64,000 nt of DNA from Venturia oleaginea. Taxonomy: Eukaryota > Ascomycota > Dothideomycetes > Venturiales > Venturiaceae. A program made the translations under genes and the position numbers. This document shows positions 1 to 11,462 of this stretch, piece by piece; position 1 is the first letter of the stretch; each line of letters opens with the position of its first letter. The notes under the pieces were generated by a model that was not told the origin of the DNA, did not search any database, and saw only the letters and a list, made by a program, of their open reading frames with translations. Location of the stretch: contig JABMLP010000025.1 of assembly GCA_013176395.1 (NCBI GenBank), positions 124,001 through 188,000 of the forward strand. Reading direction: 5' to 3'.

Positions 1-1897
1 ATGACGCTGTTCCTTTCGGTGTCGCTGGAGTCGAGAACACCGGACGATGCATATGTCACAAAAGAACCATTGGTCATGGCCGATCGATAACTGGAGCGGA
101 CCTCTTCTTTTTCTATCCAGGGGACTGGGGGCGGACTCTTAAATTGTACGCTTGCATCGCGGCTGTTGGGACCCCTATCCGGGCGGTATGTGGAGGAAAC
201 CTGGTTGCGAGCGGAATGTCGAAGGTCGGGAATGGAAGAATGCATTCGGAGGGTGTGCACGCCATTGGAGGATTTCGGCGAAGCTGATGTCATTCCTCTA
301 GTTCTCCCCCATAATTTGGAAGCGGGCAAATATGCGTCGTTGTCTCTTGGCAGAGAATTCTCACTGCATGTTGATTCTGTTGGTGAGAGTGCATCCTGTC
401 GACCTTGGTGTGTGCGCGGTGACGCTCGATAGGCATCTGAGTCGGCGATGGATCGTGTGGGAGATGTGGATTGCCTGCTGCCGTAATAATCATGCCCATT
501 GGCAATGTGTGCTCTCAAGTCGCTCGCTGAGCTTTTGCGTAGTGGAAGATGAGGAGAAGGTATTGAATCTCGCGCAAAGGGACCGGAGCGGAGGGAGTCT
601 GGGGATGTGCTGAGAGCATCGCCGTTTCGAGAGGAGAGGATCGAGGAGCCGTGAGGTCTTGTCGAGGAGATGGAAGAGGTGGTCGCTTCTTCTGGTCCAA
701 AGTCGAGCTCTTGACCTGATTGGGGAGTGGTCGGGATGGGCGGTGGAGGGAGATCCTTCGTCATATCAGACAGATGAAGTTTGCGAGTGTGTCTTTGCTG
801 AGCAGCAGTGCCAGCTCGCTTCATGAAGTCGTCGGCAGGACCTTGTCCATAACGCTCGTGGTGATGATATAGAGCCGCAGCATCACCGTCGTGAGCGACC
901 TTGGTCATATTTGCATCCGGATCCCATGCGGAGGAGACGGAGGACGGAATACCTGCTCTCAGCAAGCACCCAATGGCATGTCCGGGGAGTTCAGGTTTAG
1001 GTTCAATGTGAATATGTCGAGATGGATTACACGCGTGCAAACAAGCAGGCGGCTGAGATGCGCGTCTAGCACTTTCTTATGAGCGAGCGATCGCGAGCGA
1101 AGGAACAAGGTTCAACAGGGGAGCAGTGGTTGAGATTGAAGCGAGTAACGGGAGACAAGAAAGTGTTGTGGTTTTGTTGCACTGTCTCTTCTCGACCCTC
1201 GTTCTCTCTCATGCCCTGGTAGGGTTTAAACTTTCCATTTGACGCCGGGAACGTTTGATATTGCAATGGGGCCAGAAGAGGATAAGGGCCCGCCAAATAG
1301 ACGGCCACCAACTGGGAAGCCAATCGCCGGCTCTACTGGGTCAGCCCCTAGGTTGTATTAGGATAGTGCCCTGCGCGTCGGGAGTTGGCTGTGGCTGATG
1401 TGACGATACTGGTAGGCCGAATCTATCAATGGAACCTGCAGTGTCCCATCATGCCTACTCGTCAAGTCCCCGATCAAGACTCAAAACTCAAGACTCAAGT
1501 CTCAGGACTCGGTCGACTCGACGTGAGCTGAACTTTACACAAGACACATCGGCCGAAACTAGGTCAGGGCTGCTTCCCCAGTTATTCTGGAATACCCCTG
1601 CCGATCAAGCTCATGACGTTAATTGGAAGCGGCCATCTTTTGTGCGTGCATCGCAATATTCATTCAACCTCCCACCCAAGGTCCTGCTTTCGTAGTCTCC
1701 AGTCCACCATCTGCCATTCGTCCACTCGCCCAGATTCTTACCAACGAATATCTCGACCTGCAGCCAGAGTCAGGCACGCCAGAGTCAAGCGCGCCGGAGC
1801 ACAAAGAGGCACTCGACTCGTCGCGCGCGAAATGGGCACTGGAGGCGGGCCGCATCATCTTTTTGTCATACTGCCACACCATCACTGATTCAGAGCC
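1..1897. other. No supported gene
   Basis: Only short overlapping open frames with no recognisable domain or consistent splice structure. Bases about 540-900 are purine-rich on the + strand, which would fit a pyrimidine-rich promoter or 5' UTR of a minus-strand gene lying to the left, but that is inference. Nothing else is recognised here. Confidence 0.4.
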
Positions 1898-4425
1898 ATG
1901 GGCATCCCGAAGCTGGCTAGTATGCTTCAGCCATGGGCCGAGCGCCATCAATTGTCAAACACAAAGGAAGCCGGAGAAAACTCTGTCTTTTTACGACACC
2001 GTGAGGGCACACGAGGCGAGAACCGCCATGGCTCTCTGGGGCCCACGGCGCGCGAAGCCATTATCGACGGGCCAGCTTTGTCTTACCATGTCTATGGAAT
2101 CGCCCTCGCTTCTAGAAATAACGCATCCAATGCCCTCGACGCTATACCCACGTACAAAGAGGTCAACGCAATTGTGTTGGACTGTCTTTCAGTTCTAGAA
2201 AGCTATGGTTTCACCATCGCTGCCATATTCTTTGATGGAATATTACCTCCGTCGAAAGAGCCTACGAGGTTCGAAAGACTGAACTCTAGTCGCAAGCAAC
2301 TGGAAAACTTCAGAAATGCCACCCCTAGCCTCATTGCTAAGCCAGGCAAAGGCCGGCGGTTCACACCGAGATTGCCTTTCTCACTCTCAAGTCCGCAAGA
2401 TAAGCTCAGGGCATTGCCTGCACTGCCTTTTCTCGTACCTGCTGCGATTGAGGCTTTGCTCGATAGTCGATATCGGTCCAAGACTCGCGTTGTACCCGCA
2501 GAAGCTGATGATTACTGCGCTCAATACGCAAGCCTTTACGGTGGAACCATCTTTACGAGCGATTCTGATCTGCTTGTGTACGACATGAATGAGATGACCA
2601 ACATCGTTCTATTCAAGGACATCGAGTTGATTGGGAACACAACTGTACAAAAAAGGTACGTCGTTGAATATGCCCCCCAACTGCTTTCGCGCGCACTGTC
2701 AGCTGTTACGCGCTCAGCGTTGGAAATGTACATGGCAGCCGCTTCATCAATTCGAAATTGCTATTACCTTCTAGAAGCACTAGGTTGACTCTGAAACGAC
2801 AAAGATGTCTTCAACAGTGGCGCGCAATGGTCATAGCGACGGGATACCACGATCAAACCTCCTTGGCATTCGTCGTCTTCCCTAGTAGGTCGGTAGCAGG
2901 TCGGAAAGTATAGACGAAGTCTGACCGAATGTCTTCAATTCATGCCCCTCTATCTCATAGCCAATGTCTCATCGTCTTGGACTCAACCCACGTCGATAAA
3001 TTTCTAGCAATTTAGTTCCCACAAATCGCTAGAAATTAATCCATCTCGAGTACAGTCTAGCTCAGCCAATCGTGAGACACTACCTCAGTATGGTACACCG
3101 AACCTGAAGAGACGACTTCGCTGAAACAGTGATATCGTAAACAGCATGTCCGTTTCTTAAGGAGAGATGGTTTCTAACACGAATTTATTTGCCCTTCTAG
3201 TACCCTCAGCATCAGCACGTTTAGCCCTCCGACAATCGCACAACGCCTCGAACTGAAAACGTTACAATCATTTGCTTATTCCGTCAAAAGAGACCACTAT
3301 AATGGGCCCGCAGGCTGTATCATTCATGCTAAGCGACTCGAAGCCCACCAGGATCTTCTCGATCAAACAAGTCTCTCGCCTCACGAAGTCAGCGCCTACC
3401 AAGCATTTGTCAAATTCTCGAAGCAGTACGACCTCAGCTCGGTAGATCTTTCACCTCCAACTACGCCTCTGGGAAAAGTGCTCGCAACACTCGATCCCAG
3501 AATCTCAGAATGGATCTACTTGGCCCTGCCTTCGCATATCCTCGGCCCAACCACAATCTCACAAGAAGCGACGACCATCAAAACGATAGACTTTGCAGAT
3601 AAGGTGTTGGATATGTATCTGCCTTTCTCCATTGACGACCCCATTCGCGCCACCTCTTGGAATCTCAGCATTCCCATCCGCCAAATCGCTTACTCGATTC
3701 TGGGACCCGGTAAGCACACGACAAACGAATGGACGAGGCGGGGTCAGAGGATTGGTGAGAAGAAAGTTGAGCATTTGAGTGTCGAGGAGGTAGTGGACGG
3801 ACTGCATATATGGATGAACGTTCTGTCATCTCTGAGAGGGGAGATCGACGATCAAGTGATAGTATGGAGGGCCATGGGGTTGTACTCTATCTGCTCGGCG
3901 TTGGTAGAGCAAGAAAGACCTTTACCGAAGCGGGAAGTGCTGGTGAAATTGCTAAAGGGCAATAGTGGAGGGAAAGACTGGGCACTTGTGCATCTGGAGG
4001 CGCAGATGGAGGCTGTGATTTTCTCTTGGAGAATGCTACGGCAATGTTGTCAGGTTCGAAAAGCATTGAGGGGAGAGGGGAAGCCGTATTCTGATCTTGA
4101 TGGAGCTGTTGATGGGACTTCTGAGATTCTTGAATCAATGCCTCGTCTGGCGGTTTTGTTCGATACGACGCTGTTACCGGATATGGCTGTGGATGGTCCG
4201 GATATGGCTGTGGATGGTGCGATGGAACTGCTATTTGGTATTCTTGTTGTGGAAGGGCAGGGAGTGGATCCTGGGGAACAGGAAGATGAGGATGGATTTA
4301 AAGCGGCGAGTAAGAAGAGGAAGAAGAGGAAGAAGGAGGAGTTGAAGGGTAAGCTTCCTCCGGTTAAGGCTGTAAAAGTACCCAAGGCTGCGAATTTGTT
4401 TGATGTGCTGGGTGTTGATAGATGA
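1898..4425 (+). CDS. XPG/asteroid-like nuclease-fold protein, two exons
   Basis: Predicted member of the fungal asteroid group, which has a FEN1/XPG-like PIN fold; the biochemical role in fungi is unclear. Exon 1 (1898-2655) opens with MGIPKLASMLQPWA, the expected start of XPG-N domains. Acidic motifs IIDGPALSYHVY, IFFDG, PAEADDYCA and TSDSDLLVYD are in place for a metal-binding nuclease core. Exon 2 (3201-4425) joins in phase and continues with TLSISTFSPPTIAQRL, the helical part of the domain. The protein is 660 aa and ends in a lysine-rich, probably nuclear-targeting tail. A 21-bp tandem duplication at about 4177-4218 encodes a repeated DMAVDG. The 545-nt intron is about ten times the local norm. 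The family call is firm; catalytic activity is not shown. Confidence 0.82.
2656..3200 (+). other. Long intron with an inverted repeat
   Basis: The donor is GTACGT after AAAAAG and the acceptor is TTCTAG before TACCCTC; splicing keeps the frame of the asteroid-like protein. The intron contains an imperfect inverted repeat, arms about 2998-3014 and 3021-3038, centred on GCTAGAAATT and its complement with a loop of a few bases. Confidence 0.65.
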
Positions 4426-5663
4426 GGCGTGCTTAATCTTTCCGGTGAGAGCGACCTGGAATGCTTCGACTAAGGTATTTATGATGTTATATACATGCTT
4501 TACTGCGCATTACGAATCGTATATGCCCAGAGAACCTGATAAGATTTGAATTATCATCTCTGCACAAACATAATACTTGCAGAGAATTCTCATATGATCA
4601 TTCATTCACAGCAAAATCGCACTTCAGGGAGGCAATTTCTCCAAACCAGATCTCTCAACGAACCGGTCTTTTATCTTCTACCTTCCACCAGGATTTCGTT
4701 GAGGTAATCACCTATATATTGTTATCTGTGTTCGGGATGTTCATGTCGAAGCAATGGACTAAATTCTTCCTTCCAGCATAGATTTTTTCTTCTTTCTCTG
4801 CTGCTCTCTGCGTCTCGATGCCTGTGTACTCAATCAACGGTCCCTGGTCGCAACCCTGAGACTATTTTCCCAATTGCTTCAAACCTTGAAAATTAGTAGG
4901 CTTTAAAAGCTCCTCAGAAAACATGGTTAGGTTGTTCACGTTGCTGGAACGTCAACGTCTTCTCCCACTTTGAACCCGCACTTGAGCCTCGATCGGTTTA
5001 CCGGCTAGCTAAGTGCTTACGCTTCACGCAAAACAGGTGGAACCTAAAATGAATTCCGTGCAGAATACAAGTTGAGGGCCCAGTCTTATGTAAGGAACAG
5101 ATTTGTTGTGGGTAAGTCGCATGGAGCCAATATTTGGGATACGGAAGTGGTTTTTGCGGCGAAGATGAGAGGTCGTGAGCAGGCGATTCTGAGACGGATA
5201 CATATAGTTGCCAATGGGCGGCTACTGGAACACCTCGGATGGTAATTCGAAACTGTTTGGGTTTGGAGCGCGTCGTCTTGCAGTACTGTGTACAGAGAAG
5301 AGATGGTTGGTGGTGGTGATGGAGTGTGGCTTGACTTCGAGATCTGCATTCGGCTCGATCTATTCTGTCTTGGCTCTGTAAGGGTGCTCGGTACATCCCC
5401 AGAATAATACAACCTGCTCGTGCTCTCAAAATACCTGTAAATATCCAAACAATTCTCCGAGCTCGTCCAAACTTCTTCTCGCCGTCGTCTCCTTTCCCTC
5501 CGCCTCCAATCATCAACAAATCCCCCTCCTTGCATAAACAAAACGCGAGCAAAAGAGATTCGTCAGCTTCACCCCCATCTACAACCCCATCGCCCCTTTC
5601 TGCTAAGGAGAGGTCACCTTTCTTCCACCCTCGACTTTCCTTCGACACACATACACCACCACA
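4426..5663. other. Intergenic region and promoter of the GDT1-like gene
   Basis: No coding segment is supported. From about 5400 the + strand becomes rich in C and T up to the ATG at 5664, a common feature of fungal promoters and 5' UTRs. Minus-strand open frames here look like shadows of this composition. Confidence 0.45.
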
Positions 5664-7379
5664 ATGCGAATACGGCGATCGAAATCACCGTTGCTTCTCC
5701 TCCTCCTCCCTTCTCTCGCCGCATCTGTCGCACTCGATCCAAAAGCCAAGCCAGGTTCTGTAGCCCAATTAGCAGATGGCGAAGCAAGTTCAGCAACATT
5801 GCCCTCGCGTCCGGATGGCATAGGGACGAAATTCGCGCCTGTGGATGGGCTGGACGGGGTACCGCATGATGGGCCTTTTGTAGAAACGAAAAAGCTACCC
5901 CCTGCGAAGGTGGAAGATTTGGGTTCGAAAGGCGGTCTGAGTGATGAGGTGGGCGAGATAGGGACGAAGGAGAAGTCGGATACTGGATTTGAGGTTCCTA
6001 AGCCAGAAGACAGTGTGATGGATGATCGTGTCGGCGAGAAGCCTAACAAGGGACTTAAGGGCACTGAAGGAGGTGTTAGTGAGAAGGATAGATTGAAGCA
6101 GCAGGCCGGAGAGGGCAAGGGAAAGAGTTCTGAGCTGAAGAAACCGGAGCAGCCCAAGGCAGTGCCTGCGAGTGCGGTAGAGAAGGTACCTGAAGGGAAA
6201 AACAAGGACAAGAGTGGGAAGAAAGAGGCGGACGTGGAGGAGAAGCCGAAACAGAAGGGCGCTGCTGGTTTGGAGGTACGATTGCATCCTTTTGAATTAT
6301 ATAGACATCTACTAACTCCACACCGCAGAAACCATCGGACCTCCCTGAGAAACCTCACGATATTCCTCATCCCTCGCCTAAGGGCTCCAAATCTGAAGGC
6401 ACAGAACCGCCAGCCAATTTCCCTTCCCACGATTCCCCAGACTTTGGAGACGGCAGTGGTAATGGAGCCGCAGTCATTCAACCTTTCCACTCCTATGTCC
6501 TCGCCATGAGCATGATTTTAGTCTCAGAAATTGGCGACAAAACATTCCTCGTAGCCGCTTTAATGGCCATGCGCCACCCTCGAATTCTCGTCTTCTCCGC
6601 CGCCAGCGCAGCTCTCATCATCATGACCGTCCTCTCCGCAGTTCTAGGCCACGCAGTACCGACTCTGATTCCAGAACGACTTACTCACTTCGCAGCCGCC
6701 ATTCTCTTCTTGATCTTTGGCGCCAAGCTTGGAAAAGAAGGTTTAGAAATGTCACCAGACGAAGGTGTAGGCGAAGAAATGAAGGAAGTAGAAATGGAAT
6801 TGGAAGAGAAGGAATCTCACATGGCACGTCGAAACTCCCGTCGTTCGTCACAAATATCACCTTACGTTCTCGAATCCGGCCAGGCCCCAAAAGCCTCCCG
6901 CGGCCGTAGATCCCGTTCCGACTCACGGCTACCAGCACCACCACGTTCTCCCTCCTCTTCGCCCTCTTCACGCGCTCTGAGCCCCAATCGCACATCCCTA
7001 TCCACGGTGCTGGATGGCATCTCGAATCTTTTCTCTCTACTATTAAGTCCAGTATGGGTTCAAACTTTCGTAATGACCTTTTTGGCAGAGTGGGGCGATC
7101 GATCTCAGATTGCCACAATTGCGATGGCCGCGGGCCAGGATTATTGGTGGGTGACTGGCGGTGCTATTTCGGGACACGCTGTGTGTACTTTTGTTGCTGT
7201 CATGGGCGGACGCGCTATTGCGGGGAGGATTAGTACTCGGAAAGGTGAGCTTATTCGATTCATGAAATCTATGAGACTCGAGTGGAGATGCTGATGATTG
7301 AATAGTTACTCTCGGCGGCGCTATCGCATTCTTATTGTTTGGGGTTGTCTATTTTGCTGAGGCTATTTCACATTCGTGA
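5664..7379 (+). CDS. GDT1: GDT1/TMEM165 (UPF0016) family cation transporter
   Basis: Predicted Golgi or endomembrane Ca2+/Mn2+ transporter of the UPF0016 family; yeast Gdt1 and human TMEM165 supply Mn2+ for glycosylation. Exons are 5664-6275, 6329-7244 and 7306-7379, giving about 533 aa. An N-terminal signal peptide (MRIRRSKSPLLLLLLPSLAA) is followed by a long charged, Lys/Glu/Pro-rich luminal stretch to about residue 255, much longer than in yeast. The two family signature motifs are present: SEIGDKT near residue 270 and AEWGDRSQ near 459. They lie in two clusters of hydrophobic helices separated by a Ser/Arg-rich cytosolic loop. The last exon supplies GGAIAFLLFGVVYFAEA, the final helix. The phases of all three exons agree. 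Ion specificity is known from relatives, not from this sequence. Confidence 0.93.
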
Positions 7380-8857
7380 GCCTCTCTTCGTTTTCTGACA
7401 CCGGGTTCCTTTGGAAGGAAAAGATTGTGTTATACTAATGTTCTATTTCCTTGGACTGTCTCAACAACACCTTTTCCGATTAGGGAGTCTGGCCTCGGGA
7501 TGTGAGTCGTTCCCCGAGCTGTTGGGTTGAGCATTTGGAGGCGTCAAGGACGGTTTGGAGCGCATGTGTAAGATCCAAAGGTTGGGTCAGTGTAACGTGT
7601 GGATCTGCTATATCATAATCGACGTTCTTCTTTGTCCATGGAGAGATATGTTTGCCCTCGCGTTTGTCATTGTAAGAGCTTGGTTTCTTGGTTTCTTCGA
7701 GTTTATTCTCGGTTTAAGCTTTTCTTCTGGATGTCCTAAGCCGTGGAGCTTACTTTGCTTGAGCAGCAATTCGTAGCGTGCAAATACGCAAGCGTTAAGG
7801 ATGCGGCGGCCAAAGTAGAGCCTCATGCTCCGCACAACTGCACCGAAGATACCTGAGGCAAAGAACCGATCATACTGTCACTCTGCGAAGCTGTTCTTAT
7901 CCCAGACAGTTTCACAAACCCAACGGATCCTCTTGGCCGTGAATCCTCCACCCCATCCAGACGGGAGCCACCACTTCGCCAGTTGGATGGTCGGAGGACT
8001 CCAACTACCGTATCCCTATGTCGACAACTCCCTCCCTAATACCCTACAGTTCGGCCCAGGCCGTTTACGAAAAGCTGCCCGATAATCCCTAGGGGCCCCT
8101 CGACTCAAGTCCGGCCGCCGCGCAGCAGCCGCCGGACCATTTACCTTCATTTACTTTTTCCTTGTCTCTTATCTTTCCTTACGGCCTTCGGCGTTAGGGT
8201 TTTATATATATACTTCTTTCCTACTATTGCAGATCGGTCGACTACGAACTCAGGCCATAACACACGCTTCCGTAACTTTGGACTTCTATCCTATTTACTT
8301 AACCGTACTGGCATAACCCCCCTCGTATCACCGGGCGCTTAGCCCTTACCTTAACTCTAGTTACCCGTCTAATCTAACCTGGATAAAGCCTAGTTAACCC
8401 GCTACCTCGTTATACCCGCTTTTCGCTCTGAATACTTTCTTACTGTCATAATGGTCACCCAATGTACATAGCTTAGCACGTCTCCGTAGCCTATGGGAGC
8501 TCCTAGGAGGGCGGCCTTCGGCCGTTCTTTCCACTAGAGGCAAATCAATACTACTACTACTACTTTGCGAAGCTGAGATGGCTTGACTATCGGTCTTAAC
8601 GTGGAACTTTTGCTCTCGTCTTAACAACAGAAGCGGGGAAGCGTGGCGTCTGCAATGCATTGACAGCTCTGCTGTGATTGATCAGAGGAAAGGCATTCTG
8701 TAAGCGAGGTGGCACAAGTGTGTGTCAGCCTCGCTCTCATGATCTTGTTTCGTTCTTCTTCCGAATTCTACCTTATCAACAGCGGTTGCTCTGACTCTGT
8801 TGACAGCGTTTCGACTCCTAAATGCGCTGCTAACGCTTATGTTACGCACTTCCCACC
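7380..8857. other. Intergenic, no gene recognised
   Basis: Open frames are short and unrelated to known domains. From about 8080 to 8530 the sequence is C/T-rich with a (TA) run near 8201-8209 and the palindrome GGCCTTCGGCC near 8513. It could be a degenerate transposon, but no terminal repeats were identified. Confidence 0.4.
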
Positions 8858-9818
8858 ATGACAACAAATCTTGGACCACTGACGACAATCTTCACGCCTC
8901 CCGTCTCATGCCTGACAGTTGTGACATCCGTGTCCAATGCCGCTCTCTTTGTAGGCCATTTTTCATTAGGCGACAGAAATTGCTACCCTCCGAGTACGGC
9001 AAGCAATATCTTCGGAACATCAGCATGGTATTCTCCTGGCGTATGTCCTCACGGTTGGTCCTCGGCTTGTTCGTACCCGACAAATGTATTTAAGGCATTC
9101 CCCGTGGGTACATCTGCCGCGCTGTGCTGCCCTTCGTAGGTACCATCACATCTTTGCGTGAGTAATTCAACATATACTGATGATATCTATTCCTAGTGGA
9201 TTCCAATGCTACAGTGGTGGAGGCGTCAACTACGAGAAAGTCTGTATCAGTAACGTTGTTACTACGCCTCTGATCAACCTCTGGGTTGCCGATGACGGAT
9301 ATCCAGCCACTGTCCCTACGAGCTTTGTTTTTACGACGGTGCTACCGCCGCAGGTGGTGCTTAATGATGGTATACCTGTTCTTTGGGGGAGTACTGATAC
9401 CGATGTCATTCTGCTCATTTCCAGCGTGAGTACCCTAAGTGTCCTGCTACCTACGACAACGGTGCAACAGACAACGGAATTTTCGTCTGTCTTGGGGGCT
9501 ACGGGGACTTCTTCTCTGCTATCGGGGGGAGTTACAACTGATTCCTCCTCCTCATCTCTTCTCTCTCGGAATGCGCGGATAGGTATTGGTGTAGGCGCTG
9601 GGGTGGGTGGTCTCCTTATTCTCTGTGTCGTCATTGCCACGGTGGTGCTTTTCAGACGTAGGAGTGTCAAGCAAGATGTTTCGCCTACTGTCGCTGCTCA
9701 TGTTGTTGAGTATAAAGCCGAAGTGAGCGGTGATTCTCGAGTTGTTTCGGAGTTGGGCGGCGGGAATAAGAGGGTAGAGTTACACCATCAACCTAGTGTA
9801 AGACATGAGATTGCATAG
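8858..9818 (+). CDS. Single-pass cell-surface protein, Ser/Thr-rich stalk
   Basis: Two exons, 8858-9135 and 9197-9818, join as CCPSGFQC and give about 300 aa. The N-terminal part (residues 1-130) carries paired cysteines, including CCPSGFQC, typical of fungal extracellular modules. It is followed by a Ser/Thr/Val-rich stalk, a membrane segment (GAGVGGLLILCVVIATVVLF, about residue 235), an RRR stop-transfer cluster and a short cytosolic tail. The architecture resembles fungal wall-sensor-like or mucin-like surface proteins. No clear signal peptide precedes MTTNLGPLTTIF; either an upstream exon is missing or the protein is secreted through its membrane segment. The WSC domain of classical sensors is not seen. 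Function is not assigned. Confidence 0.7.
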
Positions 9819-9993
9819 GTATACTGGCCAAGATCCGTAATGCTCCGCCATCATGATGCCTGTTTCTCTCCCAGCGTTGCCTTTATCCACCTCGATTTCC
9901 GCTCGTGCCATCGCTTTTCCAGGTTAGGGATTATTTTATGGTCACCTTCCTCGAACAGCCACCCAGGACTCCACCCGGCCCAGTATAAGTAAT

Positions 9994-10440
9994 AAGTTAT
10001 TTCCAAGCCCCAGCACCAGAGTCGTTAGAAAACCCGATTTTATGCGCTGCCGCCAGTAAATCCTCGACCAACTCAGGTTCGAACAACATTCCAATCGGAG
10101 CGCCTTCAACCAGGTATGGGATTTCCGGTTCCTTTTCAACGTCCGAGTCATAAACAAAGCGCCTTTCCGGGGAAGTAAAGCACTGTTTCCCCACAGCTTC
10201 GATCCTATCGTCTTGAGTTGTGGATCCGAGGCTTTGCATCAGCTTCAAAGTCTGCCCATTCATTAGGATCGGGGCCCATGGGATCGTAGTCTGTGCCGAA
10301 TAGTACATGATCAAGGTGTTCAAAAAGGCCTAGTACCAGAAGAGGTGGAGTTTCAGGTTCGGCCACTTTTTCAATATGTCAACAATGTATCTTGCATACC
10401 CGACCTTTAATTCGTCGCTCGAGGTCGAGTCGTAGCGTTC
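9994..10440 (-). pseudogene. Degenerate remnant of an unidentified gene
   Basis: Read on the minus strand, protein-like segments continue one another only by changing frame: KVGYARYIVDILKKWPNL, then a stop; EHLDHVLFGTDYDP and GPDPNEWADF in a second frame; then PYLVEGAPIGMLFEPELV to a stop at about 9997 in the first frame again. The composition is coding-like, but no single frame or plausible intron joins the parts. It lies at the edge of the repeat island, which fits decay. The family is not recognised. Confidence 0.5.
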
Positions 10441-11170
10441 CGAAGATTCTTACCTACTTAGCTTTAGAAATATAGTGTCGAGTTTTCCAAACAGGGAGCC
10501 CGAATCCATGAAGCGGAGGTAATGGTGGAGGTAAATAAGACAAATCGTCCCCCTGTCGAGAGGGAGGAGCCCTATATACCAATAAACTCTTCGCTCTCCG
10601 CGCAATCATCTCCGACCGCTGAAGTTGATGTTGATGCTGCGTGCTGGGATGAAGATGAAGGTGCCAGATGTGGGCACGAACCGGGGCCGGCCGGCCGGCC
10701 CTTCCATTAAAATTTAGTTACACCTCCACCTCATCTCTCACCCATCACCCTACCCTCTATTTCTTCGTCAACCTCCATCCCCATCATCTGTTGACCCAGC
10801 GTTACTTAACGACGATTTGGCCGGGTTGAGTCAACCATCGTACAGCATACGTGATAAATACCACTAAGAGAACAAATGATGAGTCTCATCCGATTTACAA
10901 ACGCGAAGTCATCGAGAAGCAGCTACTCACACCGGAATCACCATTTATATCGCCACGCCCCACAACCGAGCGTAGTCCATCATCTTCATCCAAGGATCAA
11001 TATTGTGCAAATATGAGCTAACTCTAGTGGCCAATGTCGTCCGAGATCCGGCGACATCACGAGCTGATATTTTGGTAAAGCCTCCGAAGGGGTCCTATCC
11101 GAGTACCTAGCTAACTACGTGTTACAGCTATCCGTAGATTCCACTGCGGCGTAGAGCTCTAAGAATCACC
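10441..11170. other. Repeat-island spacer
   Basis: No gene is supported. A CCGGCC-repeat block (GGGGCCGGCCGGCCGGCCC) lies at about 10684-10702, followed by a C/T-rich stretch to 10800. Confidence 0.4.
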
Positions 11171-11360
11171 GACACCGTCAGTCAAAAAAAGTGAGATGTC
11201 CACGGTGATGCACAAACATGAAATCGACTTGATTTGTTTTCCAAGAGCCAAGATAGCAAAGGAGGAAAATAGCACCGATTAAGCACGATCCGTCGATGGT
11301 AGTCGATTGTGTATCAACGTGGATATTCTTCAAGTCTAACTGATTGACTGACAGGCGCCC
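11171..11360. repeat. Small palindromic MITE-like element
   Basis: The left end, GTCAGTCAA followed by GTCCACGGTGATGCACAA, recurs inverted at the right end, where the reverse complement reads GTCAGTCAATC then ATCCACGTTGATACACAA. The arms are about 45 bp and enclose about 100 bp without a gene. A third copy of the arm (12981-13024) lies close to the chromovirus. This is consistent with a non-autonomous DNA transposon; target duplication was not established. Confidence 0.5.
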
Positions 11361-11462
11361 GCAATTCTAATCTACGCCGAGGCAATACATTGACGGCTAA
11401 GGACCCGGATCGAACCATTCATTAGTAAGTAGAAGATTTCAAACTATACTAGATATATAGTA

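Noticed and set aside
4998..5648. Minus-strand 216-codon open frame upstream of the GDT1-like gene
   Set aside because: It overlaps the C/T-rich promoter region and has no domain, splice logic or sensible composition.
5603..6490. 295-codon minus-strand frame opposite the GDT1-like gene
   Set aside because: It is the antisense shadow of a well-supported gene; Ser/Phe-rich composition comes from the Lys/Glu-rich sense strand.
8080..8530. Possible LTR or LINE fragment
   Set aside because: The C/T-rich texture suggests an old repeat, but no termini, duplication or coding similarity could be found.
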